The notes under the pieces: generated by a model
What the model was told of the DNA's origin: nothing
The model's input: only the letters and a program-made list of their open reading frames with translations
Databases searched by the model: none
DNA from: Symbiodinium natans
Taxonomy: Eukaryota > Sar > Dinophyceae > Suessiales > Symbiodiniaceae
DNA length: 64,000 nucleotides
Direction of reading: 5' to 3'
Assembly: GCA_905221605.1 (NCBI GenBank)
Contig: CAJNDS010000335.1
Coordinates: 177,501-241,500 of the forward strand
Shown: piece by piece, positions 11,077-23,000 of the stretch
Numbering within the stretch: the first letter of the stretch is position 1
How the letters are laid out: every line of letters begins with the position of its first letter
Position numbers and translations under genes: made by a program

Positions 11077-14000
11077 GGTTGAAGAGGCCGTGGAAGAAAG
11101 CACTGCGCACCTTCTTCAGGTGCTGCATGTCGGAGAGCATCCTGCTCAGAAACCCAAGTTTAGGTTTTAGGATTTAGGGTTTAGGGCTTAGGGTTTAGGG
11201 TTACAGTAACCAAAACCTACTTGGAGGTTCAGGGTACTGATGACATGTAACTGTACTTATAACCCGCTCGTAGACCCTCAATTTCCCTAACATGGTTGTC
11301 ATTGGGTTTAAGTGCGCATGCTACTTGGTGAGTAAGTACCATGAACCTCCAAGTGCAGGGGGTTTGGTCAAAGGTTGGAACCGTGGGCCCTTGGTATGGT
11401 CCCTTACCCTTGTTTAAAGGGATTGAAAGGGATCCGAAGTTGTGGGCCCTTATTGCGTATAGTGTAGATAAGGGTTATAGAACAGGGGACCAGAGTTAAG
11501 GGCCCACACTTCGGATCCCCTGTTTGGTGAAGGTTCAACTTTTGCTGCCCCTTGGTTACCCTTGAACCCGAAACCTAAACCCCTAAACCCCTAAACCCCT
11601 AAACCCCTAAACCCCTAAACCCCTAAACCCCTAAACCCCTAAACCCCTAAACCCCTAAACCCCTAAACCCCTAAACCCCTAAACCCCTAAACCCCTAAAC
11701 CCCTAAACCCCTAAACACCTAAACCCCTAAACCCCTAAACCCCTAAACCCCTAAACCCCTAAGCCCCTAAGCCCCTAAACCCCTAAACCCCTAAACCCCT
11801 AAACCCCTAAACCCCTAAACCCCTAAAACCCTTAAAACCCCTAGAGCCCTTACCCCTAGAGCCCTGAAGCCCAAAAGCCCTAAAGCCCTAAACCCTAAAC
11901 CCTGAACCCCAAACCCAAAACCCCAAAACCCCAAACCCTGAACCCCAAACCCGAAACCCTGCTCCTCCCCCCCCCCCCCCCCCTGTGCAGGCCTGTAGTC
12001 TTCAGCCTTCACGATGAGGGCTTTGACGAGGTTGGCGCTGTCCGCCATTTCCGCGGTCAGCTTCCTCGCAGGGTTGGGGGCCGAGGCTTGGGGGGTTTAG
12101 GGTTTAGGGTTTAGGGTTAAGGTTTAGGGTTTAGGAGGCGCAGGGTGCGTGCTATGAAGCCCTAAGCCCCATATGAATGAATCCCCTACCCGAAACTCAA
12201 CCCCAACAACGCCAAACACCCAAAAAGCACCTCAACCCGCACATCCCGAAACCCCAAACCCGAAATCCCAAACCTTAATCTGCGAAACCCCTAAACCATG
12301 GTATACCGAGTTGCAATTGGGGGGGAGGGGGTGGGGTTCTGGGAGTGTGAGCTCAGGATTCCCCAAGTCTCCTTAGTCAGGGGTTTAGGGTTTAGGGTTC
12401 GGGGGTTAAAGCTGGGAGTGAAAACCCGTAACATGAACGGCCAAGCGGCCCGTGTTTTGGAGCCTGTATATACCCCTTACACACCCTCTAAAGCCCCTAC
12501 CCAGAGACTCCAAAACCCCTTAATTAAGGAATATCCCAAATCATAATAGGAACCCTAATATGATTTAAGGTATATTCCTTAATTAAGGGATTTTGGAGTC
12601 TCTGGGTACTGGCATACCCTTACACAGGTAAGGGACCACATGCAAGGGACCGTGCAAGTACCCTTAGTCCAGAAAAATAAACAAGCAATGTCCAAAGGGA
12701 CTATGAAGGGATACTCGGGGGCCTATGACAGCCCGTGGTGGGCCCCGGTTTAGGGTTTAGGGTTTAGGGTGCGGAGCTGCAGCTGGTATTGTAGAAAAGA
12801 GTTAGTGTTGGGAGTTGGAAGGGTTAACAAACCCGGAAATCTTGTTTGGCTCAAGGATGGCCAGAAGTACTAAGGCCACAAGCTCAAAAAAGGTAGAGCC
12901 CACGTGGTTGGGGTTGGGGTTGGTTCCTAGGTGCTTAGGCATAGGCCCCCTTTACTCCCTTCCCTGGTTCTCCTGGTCCGTGTTCTGTGTTTGTTGTGCT
13001 GGTCGATCTGGGGAATATAAGTTCTGGGCGGTCTTCGGGGTTGATCCCTTTCCCCTTTGGTTGCCCCCCGTAGGTTATGAGCCCAAATTAGGTTCCCTGC
13101 GGTCAAGTGTTCTTTCAAGGTTTTGGGATCAAGAAGCAATGCCTTCTCCCAAACGATGGCTCCAGCCTTCCTCGGATGGTGGACAGAATGGTGGAGCTGG
13201 AAATGGTGCAGCTGAGTCTCTGGGTGAAAGGGCGGTGCTGGAAGAGGTGATGCCTGGCGCTGAAGAACATCTGGAAGAAGCCTTGGTTGCAGAAGACTCC
13301 AATGTGGGTATGAATCCCAATGTGGATATGGTTAGCAATGCTGAAGCTGAAGGACGTGCTGTTTCTGTATCGCCAAAGCCTGGTGAAAAAAGGAGCTGGG
13401 ACGCGACTGGTGGTATAGACCGTGAAATGGAGGTGACTGTTTTACGCGTGTTGCATAAACATGGGTATCAGCCGTCTACTTCGACTTCGGGCCGAATGGT
13501 AGACCAAGGGTCTCAGACCAATCTGAGTGGAGAGGTGCTGCAAGCTGCCAGGAGGCCTCTGAACAAGATTAAAGGGGATCCCTCGGCGAGTTCCCTGGGT
13601 GGTGGAAGCAGTTACGAACAGAAGGGTGCGGACAGCTTTGAAGCTGCACCAACTGCTGAATACGCCATGGGGAAGAGGAGATGTTACAGATGGAGGCTGA
13701 AAGGTTGCGCCAGTTGTCAGAAGAAGAGGATGAGATGCATCAAGTCTCTGAAAGGGATGGTTTTCGGAAAGATGAGCATCTGATCAAAGCGTGCGATGGG
13801 ACAACGTGGGAATGGCACTTCCACGAAGATGGGAGACAATATTACTACTGCCTGGATACGCAGGAAAGCAAGTGGACGCTGCCGGATGTAGGTGAAAAGG
13901 TGAAAAGCGACAACGTGGTTGGGTCTCCTTCGGGCAATGGGCTGGAAGTGGAGACTGAACTGGGTCCTTTATCGACTACACCGACACCTGAGTCTACGAA

Positions 14001-17000
14001 GGCATTCCAGGGTAGTGTAAATAGTGTAGGTGAAAAAGATTTTTCCTCTACTATCAGGGATAGCGGTCCTAGGGCTGGTGGTGACGCCCCGACCTCGGGT
14101 TCTCCTGATGAGGAGGGGATTTCTGGAAACCGAGCAGACATCGCTGAAGCTCAACATCTGGATCGGGAAGAGATGGAGGCGCTTTCTGAGGGTGTGGCAG
14201 CGGTGAAATCGGTGGGTCCAGAAGAAAAAATGCCCAATGTGGAGGTCGGAACTGTGTCGGCTGCAGAAGAGCGAGTGGTGGATGTGGTACCTGTCGTTCA
14301 GGAAGATGGTCCTGGAGATTTGGATGACGGAGGGAAAAAGTCGTGCGTTACGCCTGAGGAGGTCTCTTCGGTTGGTGCCAATGATTCTGCCATTCAAGGG
14401 AAAAAGGAAACTTCTGAAACTGCTGGAGACACGGTTGATCGGAAAGATGAGGCCTGGAGCGCCAATGAAGCGCGGGTCAACGTGCCAGATAGTACCTGGA
14501 GTGCAGAAAAAGCACGGGTTGAGGCGCATATGGTGTCACGTTCCGCGGATGACTGCAACAATGGGGCGCAGGTCTCCGTAGCAGCTGACGATGGAGGTTC
14601 ACAGGTGGACGCACTGGTGCAGCCTGAAGTTAGCAGCGAGGAACGAAATGGCGAAGGCTACACCGGAGCCAATGAGGCAGCTGTGGTCAATAACAGTGGT
14701 GATTCTCTTTTGGAAACCATGGAGCCAAAGGAGCCTGCGGTGGAAGAAAATGTGCCTACCGCGGATGACCAATCCAATAGCCCTGTAGTGGAAGAAAATT
14801 TGCCTGCTGCAGAAGGTTTGAAAAAGGACTCCAATGGTGGGTCCACTCCCAGGAAGGGAGAAGTGTTGCCATCTGAAAGCTCGCCGGAAGTCGACACCGA
14901 GCGAACTGCAGCAGATGAGGCAAGGCCATTGGCTGGAAAAAAGGAAGGTCCTGAGCCCCTGGAGCACAAGATGGATGGTCTTGTGGGACTCGTGCAGGAG
15001 CGGGACGAGCAGTGTGACCCAAAGGTGGAAACAAAGGATGTGCCAGGAGCCGATGATACAGAGATGGTTTCTGAAGAGCATGCAAAGAAAGTGCCCCGTG
15101 CGGGATCCTTGGAATCACCTGGGAAACATTGCTACCAAGAGGGAGATGAGATCAGTGGTCTAGTGCGCTGCATCAATGGGTATGGAGCCTTTTTGGACCA
15201 TGGAGATATGAATGTATTGATTCCTGCAGAAGGGAACAACGCACATCAGTTCAAATTTGGTGATACTGTCAATGGAACAGTGAAACGAGTGGAAGATGAT
15301 GGTACCATAATCTTGGACACCTTTCTGGTTTTGGAAGAGGACGAGGAGGACTCCTCTTCGACGCTGCGCAAATGGAAAGACAGCGGCTGGGGTACATGGT
15401 GGACAGGCTCATGGCAGACTGGTCAATGGTACCAAGGTTCCGACGGTCAATGGGACTGGAAGTCGGAAGAACGGCAGTCTCGCGAGTGGTTTGCCGATTC
15501 AAAAACATCCTCTAAGGAACAAGAGGAGGCTGAGCAGAAGCAGCTCTATGGAGAAAAGATCTATCGAAATCTCCTGGAAGATGAAACAATAGATAATGAC
15601 TATGTGGGCAAAATCACTGGGATGTTGCTGAGTCGTCCAATGGACGAGATTATGGAGTGTGTCGCAGATCATACATTCCTGAACGTTGAGGCTCGGCGCG
15701 CATACAGCATCTTGCAAAGTGATGGTTGGAAGCCCGATGGGACAGAACGTGCAGGTTTGGAAAAAACAATCACTTTTTCCCGGAAGCAGTACCACAACGC
15801 GCTCTACGAACTGGCACGCAAGAAAAGGAGATTTAGTGGACCAGTCGTGGGTGAAACGGTGGCAATGTTGCTGAGCAAAGGGAAAGATGAGCTTTGGAAC
15901 GAGCTGTGGTTGGATACCAAGCGATTTCTGCAAGAGCTTGATGGTGCAATCGAGGAGATGAGTAAGAGGGAAAACAGGCCAATGGAAGCCTATATGGATC
16001 CTGATCAGTACAAAAAGGCTCACATGACTCCAAAGACTGTGTCACCTGGATACAGCAAGCTGTGCAGGTTCTTCAATCAAGGGAGGTGTCGCAATGGAGA
16101 TGGGTGTTCCTATGAACATCGTCGTTATGGTGAAGGGTGGCCTGAAGGAGAGCCAACTGAGCCAAGGAACATCCAGAAAACTGGTGACGAGGATGGGGAC
16201 ATCGGTGGCCCTCCAACTGATGAAGGTGCAGTGGATGAGGTGCAGCAGGAGCGGGAGGATTCGGCCTTCCGTGCCCAGTACAACTATGGCAAAGGGACAT
16301 CAAAAGGTGAGCCTACGTTGGGTGAAACGAGGAAACGGCTGTGTCTGTATTACAATCAAGGTGGTTGTAAATATGGGACTACATGCAGGTATCTTCACAA
16401 TGATGACATAGCATTGGAAGGGACTTGGGAGCCTGGCAAATCTTGGGACAATGCTTCCAGGAAGGCACTAAGGGACGCGGGGTTCCACCATTGCTGTTTC
16501 GATTATTACCTCAAAGGACATTGCCGGAAGGGGTTAAATTCCTGCAGATTTTCCCACGACGAGATGTCAGATGAGCGGCTGGCGCACCTGAAACACGTGG
16601 TACAGGTGGCCAATCAGGTCCGGTTTGAAAAAGAGAGAGGATGGGAAATTTCGGACAGGAGCACTTTTCAGCCACCTGCGAGTGGGGGAGCTGAATCTTC
16701 ATCATCCTCAGCACCAAAAGCGCTGCAAATGACCAATGTGTCACAAAAAGGAGGTGAAAAAGGTATCCTGGATGAAGCAGAAGATGATGAACAAAAGAAT
16801 TCGGTGGCTGAGTCCACTGGTACTCGGCTTCAAAATCCAGAGGAGCCAATTGAAAATTGGATGGCTCGCAACGAACACCTTTGGGTGTATACCCCTCATG
16901 TAAGTGAGGTGATGATTACACTTGGTGTGACCAACGTGTCCGACTTGCAAGAGTTCATCTTTGTGGAAGATTTGGTTGACAAAGGGATCAACAAAGTGAC

Positions 17001-20000
17001 AGCATGTAAAACCTTGCAATTGGTGGGTGGTGTCCGATATCGTCCGGGAGGACCGGAAAAAGCAGTTCCTTCCGATGCATCTGTACGGGTACAACAATCT
17101 TCTGGGAGCAAGGAAGCTGGAAGAGAGGCGGTGCGAACCCTCACTCAGATGCGTGAAGCTGAAGGCTCCGGTGCAAAAACAATGCCGAGAGGCTCCTATC
17201 GGGAGCTTTTTGATAAGGTCAGGTACCGTGACGCTTGGACGCTTGCGCAGAGGTCTCCGCTGTGCGTACAGAAGCTGCAGTTGGTGGGAGTTGGAATGCC
17301 GCCGGTGAACCCACCAACAAAAAAGTATCGGTCAAGATCAAACCCTGTAAAAAGGGGAAGGCCCTTGCTGGATAAAAAACAGGTGCGACAGGTGCCACGC
17401 TCTCGTTCACAACGACGAGCGCAACCGGCGGAAGTGGTGGAAAAACCAAAACCACTAACTGAAGCCTCGTGGTGGGTTGTCGTATCGGTTCAGCAGAGCG
17501 TGGGCAGATGTGGTGGATGATGATGATCAGGCGGAGGCTTTGGTTTCTTATGCCGCTTCCTCAAGCGATTCAAGCGAGGAAGAGACCAATGCTGTGCAAC
17601 GCATGAGGGAAATCTTTTTGCAAGAAAGGGATTCACAGAGAACTGCGAATCGTGGCAATGTTCCGATGGGTGGTTTTCCGGCCCCAAAAACGGGCAGAAA
17701 AAATCGGTTCACCTTGGCGAAGAACGCGACAAAGCGTCGCGGGGGGAGACCCGCCAAGAAGTGACTTCTCAAGTTTTTTCGCTACCACGACCCTCTCGTC
17801 GAACTGAACAGTCTCAAAAAAGAGCAAGGGATGGTTCAGTTATAGTTGGTTCGCTGGCGGTGGGCTCCACGGATGAGGTTTTACCTGGGCAAGGTGTTGC
17901 TGGACAGGTGAATGTATCTGAAAGCGCTCAAGTTCTTCCTGGGCAAGAAGTGGCTGGACAGGAGACGGCGCTGGAAGGAGCAGTGCAAATTCCTGGCGAG
18001 GAGACTGACCAAAACGAAGGAGAAGGTGGGAGCAATGAACTCCGTGGTGACGGTGCGAAGACATTGGATGTTCGTCCGGTGAAGAATGTTCCTCAGCAAT
18101 TGCTGGTTAAAGGTCTTCTGAATCGGATTTATTGGAAGGTTGCTGTCGGCAAGTTGCCTGTGGGGCACAAGGACTATCAGAAGGGGTCCAATAAAATGGA
18201 TCGAAACTTGGTTATTAGCATGTCATCTGAAGGTGCAAGCGAACAGGATTTGAGCCTGGCACTGGAAGATGATGCTGATCAGAGAATGGATGATGGTGCA
18301 TTGGTGGTCATGGCATATGACCCTGGTACACTGATTCAGTCGGCAACAACTGTTTGGGTTATGCGTCGTGGGTTGGCAGATCGTGCTATCTGGCCGGCAA
18401 TAGCGACTGCAGCACAGAGAATATGTGCTGAAATGGTTCAAGTGGATGAACTGAATACCCAGTTGAACACTGGGAGACTCCTTTTTGAAAGGAGAGATCA
18501 AGGACACTACGGAGATTTGCATCATTCGTTCCATGAAGATCCGTGCTTGCCGGTGGTGGGAAATTATCCTCTTTCGGTGATGGGTGCACTGCTTTCTCCT
18601 GGCCTGGAAAAGGAATTCAGAAATACTGAAAAGTTTGGAACTGCTATGGAGGCAATAGCCTATGATTGGAGTCGCAGTCCAGGCATGGAAGTTCATGTGG
18701 AACTTATGGCAAGGGTAGCCAATCTGGTCGCTCCATTCCTTAGACTAGGAGGCCAAGGGACAGTGGTGAATTCCGAATTTCTCTGGCAGCACGGGAGGGA
18801 CCAAATGATGGAGTTCCTTCAGGCGGCGACCTGCGCTGATCAATTGGAGGTTCTCTGGAGAAGAATGGACGACGATGCTGATGAGGAAGTGGATCCTACA
18901 GGAATGGTGCTGGAGATCCCCGAACAACAAGATGCGGTACTTGATCAAGGGAACAATGAATCCCTTATTCCCATTGAAGATGCTGGAGGTGAGACAATTG
19001 GTGACACTGGAAGGGATGGCAAAGCGCCAGAAGTTTCTCCGGAAGAGGAGACATCCAGTGGGTCGTCAAGACTGGCGGGCACAAGGATTTTCTTGTGGTC
19101 AGTGTACTCTCGCGTTGCTTCCAACTTCTCTACGCAGGACCGCACTACTGGTAAGATCTTTGACAGCACAAAGGGGTATCCTGGTGAAGGACCAAACAAT
19201 GGTGACAATCCTTCCTCTAAGAGGAACTTACCCTGGATCTCTGAAGACTACCTCGACGAAGTGGTGTCAAAAAAGATGGAAAGGTCTTCAGATATGGATG
19301 GGTTGAATGGGTTTGTTCCGGAAAGTGAGGGACAGTCCGAAAGGGTAGAGGTGGAGAATGTTACTGCCCCTAAAATTCTTATGGCTCTTTGGAAAAAAGG
19401 ATATAGAGCTGGGTATAGGAGGTTGTGTCGTTTGAACGTATCTGGATGCAAGGTTGGAGCAATGAAACATCCAATCAAAAGGGTGCAGAAGATCGGCGCT
19501 AGAAAGGCCTTTATGAAGATGTTCAATGTTTTTGGATCGTCTCAGCGTGGCTCAGGAGCTGGCGGAAAACCAATCATGAAGGTGGTAGGACCAAGGCCAG
19601 GTTTTCCAGCTGTACTCCAAGCATCAAGTACTGATAGCACCTTGGGTGAAGGGAGCAGTTCTCAGGCACATGGCAATGTTCATGTAGAGCAGAATCGCCC
19701 TATGGACCGGTACGAGGCGGAGCGCTTGGAGAAGAGGAAGAAAGGCTTCTGCTATTGGTTCAGTAAGGGAAAAGATCGCTGCAAATTTGGTGAAGACTGC
19801 AAATTCATCCATTCAGAAGATGATGTGGTGCTGCATTCGTATTGGTGCAAATACTATGTGGCGGGGAGACCCTGTTTCGCTGGAAAGAAGTGTGCGTTCT
19901 CGCATGATGCAACTGGGGTGAGGTGCATCCAGTTTGCTCAGTCTGGGAAGTGTCGTTATGGTGACAGGTTTTTTTTTTTTGAGCATGGTGATCCGCTGGA

Positions 20001-23000
20001 TAAACAGAGGCCAAGGTCTCCAAGGACGCCCCCAAGGGATGGTCCAAGGAGAAGTTCTGGTGCAAAAGGTGGGGAAAAGGAGATCTCTCCTGAACAGTTC
20101 GATGATGGTGAGGAGTATTCCATGACTTATGACGATGATACCAAAATGGCGGAACTGTTGATGGAGGCGATTTCATTTCTGTCCAATGGCAAAACAGATT
20201 TGGCTCGAGCAGAGGCGGACCCACTGTTCAAACTCCTGAAGTTCAATGGAGATACTGACCAGATGGATAGGGAATGGGTTTCGTGGACCACCGGTATGCT
20301 GTCCGTGCTGGAACTTCACGAAGTAGTGAAGTCGTATGAGGTTTCGCTCGCGGAGGTGGAAGAATGGGTCAATGACCTGAGGATATGGTTCGAGCGAGCC
20401 AACGTGGGAGAAGAAAAAGATCCCAAAAGGGGCAAGAAGAGGTCCCTAGAAAGGGAGTCCAGCAAGGATATTCCTGCCGAAAAGGAGGTGGTTGAGACTT
20501 CTGAGACGGAGGTTGCCGTTGAGGAGGAGGAAAAAAAGGTTAAAAAGAAGAGGAAAACTGCAGCTATCGAAGATCCTTACACTCTCCTGGTTCCAAAGCC
20601 GAAGAAGATGCCGGCGACCATTGAGAAGGGTGGATCATCATCCAATGCGGTGGTTTCTGCAGGGGAAAAAGCCTCGAAAATGCGCACAAAGTCAAACGTC
20701 GGTGGAAAGGCGAAGAAGAAGGAGAAAAGTCAGAGCCCCAAAAAGGAAGAAGTGGTGGTGGTGAAAGGTCCTGAGGAAAAGGTTCGTCCCTCTGATGTGG
20801 ATGCGCAAGCGTCTACCGCTGTGAGTTCAGAGCTGGGTCAATCTTGCCAAGCGATTGAGGACGCAAAGAGAGAAGGATTGGTATCCTCAATTCAAAGGTG
20901 CGTGCAGGATCCTGTTCTTACAGTTTCGGACCTGGAGTATATCCTGCTGCAACTTCACCTCAGTATTGCAAACCATCGGAAAAAGAAGTGACTGGATGGT
21001 ATGGATGAAGGGATGGTTTTTCTCTTTCTGGAGACAGGTGCGCTGGATCGGCCAATGCGCTGAACATGTGGTGGTTACTATTAAGGGTATGGAAATCCCT
21101 GATAGTAGAAGTCAGTAGTTTTTCGCGTAGCGAAGACCACGGTTTGTGGTGAAGAAGGCCGAAGAGTCTTCAATGATAAGAGGATCATGGTGGAAAAAAG
21201 ATTCTCTGTGGTTAGTGGGTTTAGCCAATGTGCTATAATTTCGTCCTGGATGACGTAAAACCATATTGTGCATTTCAAGCAGCTGGCTGCTGCCCTAATG
21301 GCAGTTTTTGGCCAAAGATCTGCACCTCCAATGTGTCCTAGGAAATCCTAGGACAGGGGGAGTGCGGAGCTGCAGCTGGTATTGTAGAAAAGAGTTAGTG
21401 TTGGGAGTTGGAAGGGTTAACAAACCCGGAAATCTTGTTTGGCTCAAGGATGGCCAGAAGTACTAAGGCCACAAGCTCAAAAAAGGTAGAGCCCACGTGG
21501 TTGGGGTTGGGGTTGGTTCCTAGGTGCTTAGGCATAGGCCCCCTTTACTCCCTTCCCTGGTTCTCCTGGTCCGTGTTCTGTGTTTGTTGTGCTGGTCGAT
21601 CTGGGGAATATAAGTTCTGGGCGGTCTTCGGGGTTGATCCCTTTCCCCTTTGGTTGCCCCCCGTATAGGGTTTAGGGTTTAGGGTTTAGGGTCCCTAAAC
21701 CTTAAACCCCAGACCCCGAGACTAAGACCCTGAGTCCCAAACCCTTAACTCTCAGGGCCCGATTGAGAAGCTGGGGGTTCCGTTTGGGGCAACTAACCCG
21801 TAGGGATCCCGATATGGTTTGAAGAACATTTGTTCAGAGATGTTGGGGTCTGCGGCAAACAGAAACTCCCGACCCTGAATCTCGAGTTGCTTTTCCAGCA
21901 CTGCGCAGCGCGGTTTAGGGTTTAGGGGGTAAGGTTTAGGGGGTAGCATCCAGACCATGGTAACTGAACTGAGTTCCTTGACAGAAGACTAGAAGCCCTT
22001 ACCTATGCACTTCCCCATATTCACCAGTCCAAGCATCATGCGCACGGAGTTGTACTCATCGACGCGCGTAAGCACTTGTTGGAACCTTGGTTGGTGCTGC
22101 ATTTCTCGGAAATTGTTGGGGGCCTAGGGGTTCAAGAGGCAGAAGGTTTCGGACCAGCCCGAGGCCCTCAACCTCTAAACGCGAAATTATTGGGGGCCTA
22201 GGGTTCACGAGGAAGAGGGTTTCGGAATAGCCTAAGGCTCTCAACCTCGAACCGCATCCCAAACCCTAAACCCTAAACCCTAAACCCTAAACCCTAAACC
22301 CTAAACCCTAAACCCTAAACCCTAAACCCTAAACCCTAAACCCTAAACCCTAAACCCTAAACCCTAAACCCTAAACCCTGAACCCTAAACCCCTCTGCAA
22401 ACCCTACAAGTAGGGTTGGCTATATCGCCCTGAGGGTTGCGACTTGCGCGAATGGACTCAGCCTCCGAAGCACGACTTCTATCGGAAGACAGTGGGGTGG
22501 TTTAGGGTTTAGGGTTTAGGGTTTAGGGTTTAGGGTTTAGGGTTTAGGGTTTAGGGTTTAGGGTTTAGGGTTTAGGGTTTAGGGTTTAGGGCTAGGGTTA
22601 AGGGTTTAGGGGCTATATTTGTGTGAGGGCCGTTCTGTTTTGTAATCCCGAGGCACAAGAAGTGTAGAGGCAGCCTTAGGCCCCGAAATCAAGTGAGCCC
22701 TTGCCCTCCAAGAGCCTCCTTACCCAACTCTTTGAAGTTTCTTGCGGGTGGGTTTTGGGAAGTTGGAGGGCTCCAGGTAAGGTGTTTGGGGCTTAGGGTT
22801 TGGTAGGGTTTAGGGTTTAGTAAGGTTTAGGGCTTAGGGCTTAGGGCTCAGGGCTTAGGGTTTAGGGCTTAGGGTTTAGGGTTTAGGGTTTAGGGTTTAG
22901 GGCTGCAATACACCTTAGTAGTAGGGAATGTAACTTAACTGAGAGGATATTGGAGTCTCTGGGAGCAGCGGCAGTATGTGGCAGATGTAGGGTTTAGGGT

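Larger units (their letters stand above)
12770..21665 (+). mobile_element. LTR retrotransposon without recognisable pol (8.9 kb)
   Basis: Two 303-base direct repeats that look identical flank an internal region. That region begins with a primer-binding site complementary to the initiator tRNA-Met anticodon arm and ends with a purine-rich tract. Half-tRNA priming is known from copia and Ty5, so a Ty1/copia affinity is inferred. The internal ORFs carry WW, S1-like and several CCCH zinc-finger motifs. I see no reverse transcriptase, RNase H, protease or integrase motifs, so the element appears to depend on enzymes from elsewhere. Identical LTRs and a 5-base target duplication suggest a recent insertion. 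It sits antisense in intron 33 of BBS2, inside TTTAGGG repeats. Confidence 0.85.

Noticed and set aside
11577-11870. A CRISPR-like array
   Set aside because: The repeats are uninterrupted eight-base units without spacers, in a eukaryotic genome.
12934-12940. CTTAGGC, the Ty1 +1 frameshift heptamer, in the 5' LTR
   Set aside because: It is not in the needed frame of the ORF and lies far from the observed frame changes; most likely chance.
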